NCBI GenBank assembly: GCA_028694405.1
Contig: JAQUTM010000140.1
Location: 1 to 5,974 of the forward strand
DNA from: Oscillospiraceae bacterium
GTDB lineage: Bacteria; Bacillota; Clostridia; Oscillospirales; Ruminococcaceae
DNA length: 5,974 bases
Direction of reading: 5' to 3'
Of this stretch, positions 1 to 5,787 are shown one piece after another; within the stretch, counting starts at the first letter, position 1, and the number at the start of each line of letters is the position of its first letter. The position numbers and the translations under genes are program-made. A model generated the notes under the pieces. That model had not been told where the DNA came from and made no database searches. It saw nothing but the letters and a program-made list of their open reading frames with translations.

Positions 1-1594
1 GCTCGGCGGTTGCACTGTTTGTCTGTACAACAGCGCTTACCTGCTCTACACCTTGTGTTACTTGGCTAATGGCGTCGGCTTGGCGGTCGGTTGCCACAGC
101 AATGTCTTTAAGGGCATCGTTGGCGGCAACAGCCGTCTCCACAACCTCTTTTAAGGCTTTTGCAGTACCGTCGGTTATCTTGCGGCCTTTTTCTACAGCG
201 GCAATGGTGCCCTCAATTAAATCGGTTGTATTTTTGGCTGCTTGCGCCGATTTACTTGCCAAATTGCGTACCTCGTCGGCAACAACGGCAAAGCCTTTGC
301 CTGCCGCGCCTGCACGGGCAGCCTCAACGGCGGCATTAAGCGCCAAAATATTGGTTTGAAACGCAATATCATCAATGGTTTTAATAATTTTGCTAATCTC
401 TTGCGATTTATCCGCAATTTCGGTCATGGCAACGGTCATATCACGCATTTTTTCGTTGCTCTTTGCAACACCTTCACCCGACTGCACCGCCATTTGGCTT
501 GCAATCTTTGTTTTTTCTGCGTTTGTCTTAACCTGCTCCGAAATCTCCACAATCGTGGCAGAAAGCTGTTGAATGGCACTTGCCTGCTCGGTTGCACCTT
601 GGCTTAAAGCCTGTGCCCCACCGCTAACCTGTCCGCTGCCGCTGGCAACTTGGTCTGCGGCTTGGTTAATTTGCGTCAAGGTCTCCCTTAGGTTGTACTT
701 AATTTTACGCATAGAGCCCAGCAGCGAAGCAAAGTTGCCCTCATATACGTCATGCGCCTTGGAGTGTACCGTAAAGTCGCCCGTAGCAAGGCCGCCCAAA
801 ACATAGTCCTCGTCTGCAATAATGGTTTGCAAACGGGTCATCAATGTGCGCATCTCTTCAGAAAGCACACCCAGCTCGTCTTTAGACGTGTACTTAATCT
901 CGGCGCTAAAATCACCCCTGCCAATTTGTTCTGTGGCTTTTTCTATCTCTTTTATGGGCGCAACAAGGCCGCGCGTAATGGAAAACGCCAAAATAATTAC
1001 CACTATCAAGCCTGCCACACCAATTATGGTAATGCCGGCAATTACAGCCAGCTCTATAACGGTAACTTGTCCATAGGTGCTTTCTGCGGTTTCGGCAGCG
1101 GTTGTATAAATGGTGTCTAACAGCTCCTCTGCCTGTGTTAAATACGGGTTATACTCGGTAAAAAATGCCGTTGCAGCCATGGTATTTTGGCTTTTCAGCG
1201 CATAGCCAAAAACCTTTTCTTTGGCGTTTTGGCTCTGGGTTACCACATCTTCAAGCTGCGTCAGCAGGGCGGGGTCTCCCAAAAAGCAAACCTTCAGCTC
1301 TTCCAAATTTTTTGTAAAGTCGTCCAGCTCTGCTTGGCTGTCCTCTATATATTTTTGTGTTTTTTCGGTGGTAATAACCATAGTTGCGTAGCCAACATCT
1401 TTGGCTGCTGCCTGTAAATTGGTACGCATTTTGTGTACAACATTTGTTGCCTGATAGGGGCCGTCATGAAATGTTTCAAAGGCATTATGTATGCCTATCA
1501 GCCCAAGCTCAGCAATCCCGGCAACCAGTACCATAATTAAAATAACAGCGCCAAAAACAATTCGCATTTTTTTGCTTATCTTAAAATTTTTCAC
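1..1594 (-). CDS. Methyl-accepting chemotaxis protein, partial (C-terminus cut by window edge)
   Basis: Transmembrane chemoreceptor that would signal through CheW to the CheA kinase. I read 531 codons from a GTG at 1594-1592 to the window edge with no stop. In order: a short basic N-terminus; TM1 (about residues 11-33); an extracytoplasmic all-helical sensor of about 145 residues that resembles the 4-helix-bundle MCP family; TM2 (about 180-205); a HAMP domain (about 206-258); a second HAMP-like stretch (about 259-308); then the coiled-coil signalling domain. The kinase-contacting tip is plain at about residues 408-428 (DDIAFQTNILALNAAVEAAR), followed by GKGFAVVADEVRNLA. The start is supported by GGAG 9 nt upstream, embedded in the last codons of cheW, which suggests translational coupling. 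The missing end is probably a few dozen residues, so a C-terminal CheR-binding pentapeptide cannot be judged. The ligand is unknown. Family assignment is very secure. Confidence 0.97.
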   Translation of the reverse strand, partial: MKNFKISKKMRIVFGAVILIMVLVAGIAELGLIGIHNAFETFHDGPYQATNVVHKMRTNLQAAAKDVGYATMVITTEKTQKYIEDSQAELDDFTKNLEELKVCFLGDPALLTQLEDVVTQSQNAKEKVFGYALKSQNTMAATAFFTEYNPYLTQAEELLDTIYTTAAETAESTYGQVTVIELAVIAGITIIGVAGLIVVIILAFSITRGLVAPIKEIEKATEQIGRGDFSAEIKYTSKDELGVLSEEMRTLMTRLQTIIADEDYVLGGLATGDFTVHSKAHDVYEGNFASLLGSMRKIKYNLRETLTQINQAADQVASGSGQVSGGAQALSQGATEQASAIQQLSATIVEISEQVKTNAEKTKIASQMAVQSGEGVAKSNEKMRDMTVAMTEIADKSQEISKIIKTIDDIAFQTNILALNAAVEAARAGAAGKGFAVVADEVRNLASKSAQAAKNTTDLIEGTIAAVEKGRKITDGTAKALKEVVETAVAANDALKDIAVATDRQADAISQVTQGVEQVSAVVQTNSATAE

Positions 1595-1598
1595 GCAC

Positions 1599-2102
1599 TC
1601 ATTCTCCTTCTTGGCCTTGCTGTGCCAATGTTGTTAATGTTTCCTGTGACAGCACTTTTGCTGTGTCCAGCAATAAAATAATTTTGTCAGCCTGCTTTGC
1701 CACGCCCATCAAATAGGCATTGCTTTTTTCTTTGGCAACCAGCGGCGGCTCCGCAATATCTTCGCGGCTTATGTAAGCTACCTCGTCCACTTCGTCCACA
1801 ATAAATCCAACCTGCTTTTGGTTAATCAGCGTTACTACAATGCACGTTCTCTCGTTATAAACCTGCTCCTCTTTGCCAAAGCGCAGCCGCACATCAATTA
1901 CAGGTATAATGCTGCCGCGCAAATTCATCACACCTTTTGCAAACACCGGAAACTCCGGTATGGACGTGATGGGCTGCATACCCACAATTTGCACTACATC
2001 TGCAATGGGTATCCCAAATAGCTGGCTCTGTGTCCAAAAGGTTAAATAGCGGTTATCCATCTCTGCAATATGGTTTGCCGCTCCTGTTCCTGCCTCCTGC
2101 AT
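1599..2102 (-). CDS. cheW: Chemotaxis adaptor protein CheW
   Basis: CheW is the cytoplasmic adaptor that links chemoreceptors to the CheA histidine kinase. The protein is 167 residues, normal for a single-domain CheW. Residues about 17-155 form one CheW beta-barrel domain: YLTFWTQSQLFGIPI at the N-terminal strands, then KGVMNLRGSIIPVIDVRLRF (56-75), which carries the conserved NLRG arginine (R62), then VGFIVDEVDEV (98-108) and the closing IILLLDTAKVL. I chose the ATG at 2102 because a perfect AAGGAGG (2116-2110) lies 7 nt before it. An in-frame GTG at 2147 would add 15 residues without homology-like content. The stop is 4 nt before the MCP start, so the two genes form one operon. No cheA, cheB, cheR or cheY is visible, so this is a satellite receptor-adaptor pair rather than the main chemotaxis cluster. 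Very confident. Confidence 0.96.
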   Translation of the reverse strand: MQEAGTGAANHIAEMDNRYLTFWTQSQLFGIPIADVVQIVGMQPITSIPEFPVFAKGVMNLRGSIIPVIDVRLRFGKEEQVYNERTCIVVTLINQKQVGFIVDEVDEVAYISREDIAEPPLVAKEKSNAYLMGVAKQADKIILLLDTAKVLSQETLTTLAQQGQEGE

Positions 2103-2109
2103 GAAGAAA

Positions 2110-2116
2110 CCTCCTT
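2110..2116 (-). promoter_or_regulatory. Ribosome binding site that fixes the cheW start
   Basis: AAGGAGG on the minus strand, 7 nt upstream of the ATG at 2102. It is a full match to the anti-Shine-Dalgarno core and favours this ATG over the upstream in-frame GTG at 2147. Confidence 0.9.
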
Positions 2117-2194
2117 CGCGTTTGTCCGCGTGCGCGTTACAACACACACTACCATAAATAGGATAAGGTGTAAAAATAACGCTATACTGGGTAT

Positions 2195-2223
2195 ATTATA
2201 CTTCTTTTTGTGACGAAAAACAA
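2195..2223 (-). promoter_or_regulatory. Sigma-A-type promoter for cheW-MCP
   Basis: On the minus strand, TTGTTT (2223-2218) is followed after exactly 17 nt by a consensus TATAAT (2200-2195). Transcription would begin near 2188, giving a leader of about 85 nt before the cheW ATG. The sequence just upstream (2224-2260) is very AT-rich and could act as an UP element; it also contains a second TATAAT (2252-2247) without a recognisable -35. I do not see the flagellar sigma-D/FliA pattern (TAAA spaced from GCCGATA), so this module looks housekeeping-transcribed. Confidence 0.7.
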
Positions 2224-2264
2224 TATTTACTTCCTTTTTATAACAAATTATATTCACTCTAACC

Positions 2265-2303
2265 AAAAAAAGAGCACTGCCGCAAAAAACGCGGCATGCT
2301 CTT
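2265..2303 (-). terminator. Intrinsic terminator downstream of plsC
   Basis: On the minus strand AAGAGCA-TGCCGC (2303-2291) pairs with GCGGCA-G-TGCTCTT (2283-2270): a 13-bp stem with one bulged base and a T-rich loop, followed by a run of seven T (2271-2265). It lies 37 nt after the plsC stop and just upstream of the cheW promoter, so it separates the two transcription units. The opposite strand has a weaker T tract (CCTTTT), so its main direction is minus. Confidence 0.9.
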
Positions 2304-2340
2304 CCTTTTATAAAGCACATATGGCAAAAAGCCGGCTCTC

Positions 2341-3051
2341 TTATTTGTTTTGGGCTATCAAGCTGCGCATTTGCTCGGGCAAAGCCTTCAGCTCCTCCTT
2401 GCTTAGGCCCTTTGTGGGCACAGGCGGTAAAATTTTTAAAGTTACGGCGGCAGGGCAAATCAAATTGCCGTTTGCCTCCATGGCACGGTATGTACCGTTT
2501 AAGCACAGCGGCACAATAGGCACGCCTGTTTTGGCGGCAATGCGAAAGCTTCCCGCCTTAAACTCGCCCATTTCATCGCCCTTGCTGCGGGTTCCCTCGG
2601 GAAAAATAATGACCGAGTATCCCGCTTTAATGTTGGCAATCGCCTCATTTAAAGATGCCACGGCTTGGCGCGCGTCGCCGCGGTCTACAAATATACAGTG
2701 CAAAACCTTCATCCAGCTGCGTATCAAGGGTATTTTCAGTGTCTCCTTTTTTGCCATCAGGCTGTGCGGCTTATCCAAACACGCCAGCATAATGGGTATG
2801 TCAAAGTTACCCTGATGATTGCTCACAAACACAACAGGTGTGTCGGTTGGAATATTTTCAAGGCCCGTCACCTCAACCTTTACCCCCGCCAGCTTAAGCA
2901 GACTTGCCGCCCATTTTTTTACTTCTACCGCGCCTATGGCGTCTGCGGCGGGCATATCGGTATGCTGTAGCTTCAGCGCACGGTTTAATTTAGGCAAAAG
3001 CCCTACCAGATAGGCCCAAAAATAAATAAACCAAATAATTGTACGAAACAT
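2341..3051 (-). CDS. plsC: 1-acyl-sn-glycerol-3-phosphate acyltransferase (PlsC family)
   Basis: Predicted to acylate lysophosphatidic acid at the sn-2 position to make phosphatidic acid, the precursor of membrane phospholipids, at the inner face of the cytoplasmic membrane. The 236-residue length is typical. Residues about 3-20 are hydrophobic and probably form the membrane anchor. All four glycerolipid acyltransferase blocks are visible: the catalytic HX4D as SNHQGNFDIP (H79, D84); motif II around 115-124 (KVLHCIFVDR); motif III IIFPEGTRSKG (148-158), which binds the glycerol phosphate; and motif IV GVPIVPLCLNG (176-186). The ATG at 3051 has AAGGA (3062-3058) 6 nt upstream. A terminator follows the gene, and about 280 bp of structured non-coding sequence precedes it. 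Whether it has its own promoter or receives read-through from cdd-ksgA is unclear. The acyl donor (acyl-ACP or acyl-CoA) cannot be told from the sequence. Confidence 0.95.
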   Translation of the reverse strand: MFRTIIWFIYFWAYLVGLLPKLNRALKLQHTDMPAADAIGAVEVKKWAASLLKLAGVKVEVTGLENIPTDTPVVFVSNHQGNFDIPIMLACLDKPHSLMAKKETLKIPLIRSWMKVLHCIFVDRGDARQAVASLNEAIANIKAGYSVIIFPEGTRSKGDEMGEFKAGSFRIAAKTGVPIVPLCLNGTYRAMEANGNLICPAAVTLKILPPVPTKGLSKEELKALPEQMRSLIAQNK

Positions 3052-3110
3052 TTTCTTTCCTTACACAAAAAGTCTGTGCATTTTCCTCTCTTATGTTCAA
3101 GCAGGCATAT

Positions 3111-3226
3111 GTTAAAAAGCTTACGGCTTGTAAGGCGGGGTTAAACGTCAGCCCGCCTTTATCCATTTACCTAAACACGCCCAATAAAAGCCGTGTTCCG
3201 CTTTTGCCTGCCGTAAGATTTTTCCA
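3111..3226 (-). other. Branched inverted repeat, candidate structured RNA element upstream of plsC
   Basis: Read on the minus strand, CTTACGGC (3217-3210) is complementary to GCCGTAAG (3127-3120). The flanks continue as AAAAA (3223-3219) opposite TTTTT (3118-3114), with one T/C mismatch between. Inside lie two further stems: GAACACG (3198-3192) with CGTGTTT (3179-3173), including one G-U pair; and AAGGCGGG (3159-3152) with CCCGCCTT (3139-3132). Together these draw a three-way junction closed by about 13 bp and ending in a T run, some 60 nt before the plsC ATG. It could be a leader RNA with a terminator-like closing stem, a small RNA, or simply a degenerate terminator/repeat. It matches no riboswitch class that I recognise. 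Pairing is seen directly; function is inference. Confidence 0.4.
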
Positions 3227-3258
3227 AAAGCGCGGCGCAGTATCACATACCGCCGCAC
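3226..3258 (-). terminator. Possible terminator of the cdd-ksgA unit
   Basis: Minus strand: GTGCGGCG (3258-3251) pairs with CGCCGCGC (3237-3230) with one G-U pair. An inner GTA/TAC and a 2-nt bulge extend the hairpin, and CTTTT follows. The stem is GC-rich but the T tract is only four bases, so termination may be partial. It lies about 75 nt after the ksgA stop. A second hairpin nearer the stop (3300-3325, CCAAAA and CGTG arms) has no T tract directly after it. Confidence 0.4.
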
Positions 3259-3331
3259 CGCCCAACCTGCAATTTTAAAAAAGTCAAGTAAAGCCTTTAC
3301 CAAAACGTGCCCTCACGCATTTTGGCGGCTG

Positions 3332-4201
3332 TCACCCTTTTTGGGCAAACAAAGCCTTTTGCAAGCCGCAAAAATCCTCTAGGGTAAGCTGCTCGGGGCG
3401 CGCCAGCGGGTTTTGTCCAATTTGCTCCAGCGCGGCAGCAATTTGCGCTTTTGGCACACCCATTCCCGCCGAAATACTATTCTGCGCCGTCTTGCGCCGC
3501 TGGCAAAACGCAGCGCGTATCAGCTTAAAAAATTGCGTCTCATTTGGTGTTTCCACCGCCGGCTGCCTATTTATCACAAGCTGAATTACCGCGCTTGTCA
3601 CCTTTGGCGGCGGAAAAAAGCTGCCCGCCTGTACCGTAAACAGCAGCTTTGGCTGTGCATAATAGCGCACCGCAAGGCTGATGGCGCCCGCGTCTCGCGT
3701 CCCGGGCTGCGCACTAATGCGCTGTGCCGCCTCCTTTTGCACCATTACGGTAATGTGCTCCAGCGGCAGCTTTTCCTCAAGCAGCTTCATTACAATGGGG
3801 CTTGTGATGTAATAGGGCAAATTGGCACATACCGCCACCTTAAGCCCGCCAAACTCCTCGCTTATTATCTTGCGCAAGTCCAGCTTCAGCACATCACCCA
3901 TAATCAGCTTTACGTTGGTAAAGCCGTCTAAGCTCTCGGCAAGCAGCGCCGGCAGTCGCTCGTCAATTTCAATGGCAACCACCTTCTTGGCACGCAAAGC
4001 CAGCTCCTTGGTAAGCACGCCAATGCCCGGCCCAATCTCCAATACGCCGTAGGTTTCGTCAATACCCGCCGCCTCTGCAATTTTTGGGCAAATGCCGGGG
4101 TTTACAATAAAATTTTGTCCAAACCCCTTGCTCAGCGCAAAATTGTGCCGCCCGCAAAGGCTTTTAATGTAGTTCATGTCGGTTAAGCAGTTATCATTCA
4201 T
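3332..4201 (-). CDS. rsmA: 16S rRNA (adenine1518-N6/adenine1519-N6)-dimethyltransferase RsmA/KsgA
   Basis: Uses SAM to dimethylate two adjacent adenines in the helix-45 loop of 16S rRNA, a late step in 30S subunit maturation; loss of this enzyme gives kasugamycin resistance in other bacteria. The protein is 289 residues, as expected. Visible blocks: SKGFGQNF (24-31); the SAM-binding motif I LEIGPGIGVLT (54-64); the acidic motif II AIEID (76-80); GDVLKLD (102-108); the catalytic motif IV NLPYYITSP (127-135), where the family's target adenine stacks; VMVQKEAAQRI (152-162); and the C-terminal substrate region with FCQRRKTAQNSI (232-243). The ATG at 4201 overlaps the end of cdd by 8 nt; AAGGA lies 12 nt upstream, a rather long spacing, so translational coupling to cdd is likely. 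An internal ATG at 4176 lacks a ribosome site. Family assignment is very secure. Confidence 0.98.
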   Translation of the reverse strand: MNDNCLTDMNYIKSLCGRHNFALSKGFGQNFIVNPGICPKIAEAAGIDETYGVLEIGPGIGVLTKELALRAKKVVAIEIDERLPALLAESLDGFTNVKLIMGDVLKLDLRKIISEEFGGLKVAVCANLPYYITSPIVMKLLEEKLPLEHITVMVQKEAAQRISAQPGTRDAGAISLAVRYYAQPKLLFTVQAGSFFPPPKVTSAVIQLVINRQPAVETPNETQFFKLIRAAFCQRRKTAQNSISAGMGVPKAQIAAALEQIGQNPLARPEQLTLEDFCGLQKALFAQKG

Positions 4202-4619
4202 GTATCAAATTCGTCCTTAAAAAAGCGTCGGGCAAAAGGGCGCCCACCGTTGTGTCGTAAACACTGCCGTCCTTGCCGGCAAGCACTACGGGTGTATCCA
4301 TATCGGCACAAAACTCTGCCATTACCTGTCTGCACGCTCCGCACGGAGACGACATCAGCGCCGTATCCCCCGCCGCCACGCAAATTGCGGTAAAGCTTGT
4401 GCACCCCTCGCTTACCATTTTAAAAATAGCGGTGCGCTCGGCACAGTTGGTAATGCCGTAGCTTACGTTTTCAATGTTGCAGCCGCGATAAATTTCTCCT
4501 GTGCTTGCCAAAACCGCCGCCCCAACCTTAAAGTTAGAGTATGGGCTGTAGGATTTTTCAGCGCCCTGCCATGCCTGCCTTATCAGCTCTTTTTTCATTT
4601 CCTCTGTAAGTTTTGCCAT
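4194..4619 (-). CDS. cdd: Cytidine deaminase
   Basis: Hydrolytically deaminates cytidine and deoxycytidine to uridine and deoxyuridine in pyrimidine salvage; cytoplasmic. The protein is 141 residues, the size of the small homotetrameric Firmicutes type. The zinc site is complete: NCAERTA (58-64) supplies the Cys59 ligand and the proton-shuttling Glu61, and PCGACRQV (92-99) supplies Cys93 and Cys96. The use of CAE rather than HAE, plus the neighbouring arginine, is typical of the tetrameric class. SYSPYSNFKVGAAV (23-36) and GCNIENVSYG (46-55) are the ribose/base-binding segments. I chose the ATG at 4619 because the protein begins here in homologues and a purine-rich AAGGAGAGGG (4636-4627) precedes it; an in-frame upstream ATG (4694) would overlap the promoter. 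It is the first gene of the cdd-ksgA pair and is divergent from the dCMP deaminase gene. Very confident. Confidence 0.97.
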   Translation of the reverse strand: MAKLTEEMKKELIRQAWQGAEKSYSPYSNFKVGAAVLASTGEIYRGCNIENVSYGITNCAERTAIFKMVSEGCTSFTAICVAAGDTALMSSPCGACRQVMAEFCADMDTPVVLAGKDGSVYDTTVGALLPDAFLRTNLIHE

Positions 4620-4647
4620 ACAAAAGCCCTCTCCTTGTTGTGGTGTG

Positions 4648-4672
4648 CGCTTTGCACTGTCCCTGCAAAGCG
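4648..4672 (-). promoter_or_regulatory. Perfect 9-bp hairpin at the 5' end of the cdd transcript
   Basis: CGCTTTGCA (4672-4664) and TGCAAAGCG (4656-4648) are exact inverse complements around a 7-nt loop GGGACAG. With the -10 at 4688-4683, transcription would start near 4676, so the hairpin would begin within a few bases of the mRNA 5' end, about 11 nt before the purine-rich ribosome site. It could be an mRNA-stabilising cap hairpin, a translational control element, or at the DNA level an operator just downstream of the start site. It does not match the PyrR binding-loop consensus. There is no T tract after it, so it is not a terminator. Confidence 0.55.
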
Positions 4673-4682
4673 TTGTTTTATT

Positions 4683-4711
4683 AGTATACCACATCTGTGC
4701 AAAAAAAGCAC
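4683..4711 (-). promoter_or_regulatory. Extended -10 promoter for cdd-ksgA
   Basis: On the minus strand TATACT (4688-4683) is preceded by TG at -1 spacing (4691-4690), the extended -10 form TGnTATACT. At 17 nt upstream the -35 position reads GTGCTT (4711-4706), a poor match, which is tolerated by extended -10 promoters. It is the best candidate in the divergent region for this strand. Confidence 0.55.
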
Positions 4712-4765
4712 TACACGCTCCCCATCACATTTTGCCGTTTTTTGGGGCTGTGCCTGCTCTTTCTG

Positions 4766-4795
4766 TTGACAATTCTCCGCTTTTTGCCTTATAAT
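4766..4795 (+). promoter_or_regulatory. Consensus sigma-A promoter for the dCMP deaminase gene
   Basis: TTGACA (4766-4771) and TATAAT (4790-4795) are both perfect consensus hexamers, separated by 18 nt. Transcription should start near 4802, leaving a leader of almost 100 nt before the ATG at 4900. This is the strongest promoter in the window. Confidence 0.85.
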
Positions 4796-4808
4796 ATTAC
4801 TGTATCAT

Positions 4809-4840
4809 AAGACGGTTTTGTACCGTCTTTTTCTGTTTTT
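4809..4840 (+). terminator. Terminator-like hairpin in the leader of the dCMP deaminase gene (possible attenuator)
   Basis: AAGACGGT (4809-4816) pairs perfectly with ACCGTCTT (4822-4829) around a 5-nt loop, and is followed by a T-rich tract TTTTTCTGTTTTT. It begins only about 7 nt after the predicted transcription start, so transcripts could end after roughly 30-40 nt. No gene upstream on this strand would need a terminator here, because cdd runs the other way. An alternative pairing CCGT (4823-4826) with ACGG (4847-4850) exists but is weak. A second, two-part stem-loop (about 4848-4876, CGGC/GCCG and TGCC/GGCA) follows before the ribosome site. Confidence 0.5.
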
Positions 4841-4899
4841 ATTATCACGGCTATGCCTTTTTTGGCAAAGTGCCGCCACCCGTTTAGTGAGGTACCACC

Positions 4900-5391
4900 A
4901 TGGAACGCAGAGACAAAATAAACTACTATTTAGATATTGCAGACACCGTAAGCAAACGCGGCACCTGCCTGCGCCGCAACTACGGCGCCATTATTGTAAA
5001 AAATGATGAAATTATTTCTACAGGCTATACCGGCGCCCCCCGCGGCCGCAAAAACTGTAGTGACCTTAAAGTTTGCATACGCGAAAAGCTGCAAGTGCCG
5101 CGCGGCCAGCGGTACGAGCTTTGCCGCAGCGTACACGCCGAGGCCAACGCCATTATCAGCGCCTCCCGCGATAACACCATAGGCGCCACACTGTATCTAA
5201 GCGGCCGCGACGCCGTAACAGGCGCCTATGTAGAGGACGCCAGCAGCTGCGGTATGTGCAAGCGGCTTATTATCAACGCAGGCATTACCACTGTTGTTGC
5301 CCGCATAGACGACAACGCCTTTAAAACCATAGATGTAGCACAGGAGTGGATTATAAACGACGACTCGCTGGAGGGCAAGCTGGGCTACTAG
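4900..5391 (+). CDS. Deoxycytidylate (dCMP) deaminase family protein
   Basis: Predicted to deaminate dCMP to dUMP, supplying the substrate of thymidylate synthase; cytoplasmic. The protein is 163 residues and resembles the ComEB/dCMP deaminase family. The catalytic zinc site is visible: SVHAEANAI (77-85) gives His79 and the catalytic Glu81, and SSCGMCKRLIINAGI (115-129) gives Cys117 and Cys120. The region NCSDLKVC (52-59) through RYELCRSVHAE carries extra cysteines (53, 59, 75), which in this family can hold a second, structural zinc. The residue before Cys117 is serine instead of the proline of the usual PCxxC motif, a modest departure. The ATG at 4900 has GTGAGGT (4887-4893) as ribosome site, the core GAGG ending 7 nt before it. 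It is monocistronic: its own consensus promoter and a terminator 56 nt after the stop. Nucleotide preference is inferred from family resemblance; a related cytidine/deoxycytidylate activity is possible. Confidence 0.93.
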   Translation: MERRDKINYYLDIADTVSKRGTCLRRNYGAIIVKNDEIISTGYTGAPRGRKNCSDLKVCIREKLQVPRGQRYELCRSVHAEANAIISASRDNTIGATLYLSGRDAVTGAYVEDASSCGMCKRLIINAGITTVVARIDDNAFKTIDVAQEWIINDDSLEGKLGY

Positions 5392-5446
5392 CCGCCGCTG
5401 CTCAAAACAGCTACCGCATTTGCGCCGCCGCTACAAAAGCTCTTAT

Positions 5447-5487
5447 AAAGGGTATCACCGTTTTTTGCGGTGATGCCCTTTTTGTTT
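5447..5487 (+). terminator. Intrinsic terminator of the dCMP deaminase gene
   Basis: AAAGGGTATCACCG (5447-5460) pairs with CGGTGATGCCCTTT (5468-5481), a 14-bp stem with a single G-U wobble and a 7-nt loop. It is followed by further T residues (TTGTTTG). A classic rho-independent terminator placed shortly after the stop codon at 5391. Confidence 0.93.
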
Positions 5488-5787
5488 GTACCAATCAAGC
5501 ACCTGTGCAAGTTTTCATTTTTGCTGCAAACCTGCCAAATAAAAAAGTTAAGACCAAAGCGGCGCCACAGCAACAAATCAAACGCAGCGCTGTAAAGGCT
5601 TATGCCGTCATTTTTTATCTTACAGGTATATTTGCGGGCACGCTGGGGTATGCTGTAACTGCCAACCCTCATCATCAAAAATCGCTATTTTATTCTGTAA
5701 ATTTCGCCTAAAAATATATTTAGGAGATTACCCAAATAAAACGGCAAATTCCACCTGCACCTTCCTCTTCTATATGGAGTTTTCTTT
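5484..5787. other. Non-coding stretch, no supported gene
   Basis: About 300 bases between the terminator and the repeat array. Open frames exist on both strands, but none has a good start with a ribosome site or a product that resembles a known family. The plus frame ending at 5711 contains a hydrophobic run (AVIFYLTGIFAGTLGYAV) but has no supported start after the terminator. Two small inverted repeats are visible: CTGTAA/TTACAG (5590-5595 and 5620-5625), and CCTAAA/TTTAGG at about 5708-5725. I see no tRNA or other RNA gene here. The sequence becomes pyrimidine-rich from about 5755 as it nears the repeat. Confidence 0.5.

Noticed and set aside
69..1417. Several plus-strand open frames opposite the chemoreceptor gene.
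   Set aside because: They are antisense shadows of a well-conserved MCP coding sequence and have low-complexity, family-less products.
2042..2506. Minus-strand open frame covering the cheW leader and the end of plsC.
   Set aside because: It runs through the plsC terminator and the cheW promoter in a different frame from both genes, and its product looks random.
3300..3325. Hairpin just after the ksgA stop (CCAAAA/TTTTGG with inner CGTG/CACG) as a terminator.
   Set aside because: There is no T tract directly after the stem; the next T run starts about 18 nt later, beyond a separate small palindrome. It is only mentioned as structure.
4891..4903. GGTACCACCATGG at the dCMP deaminase start looks like a cloning junction (KpnI site, Kozak-like CCACC, NcoI site).
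   Set aside because: The sequences on both sides are continuous natural-looking bacterial DNA, with a native promoter, leader hairpins and a suitable ribosome site. The resemblance is best taken as coincidence.
5388..5711. Open frames on both strands downstream of the dCMP deaminase gene, one with a short hydrophobic segment.
   Set aside because: The plus frame has no supported start after the terminator and the minus frame runs through that terminator. Neither product resembles a known family.
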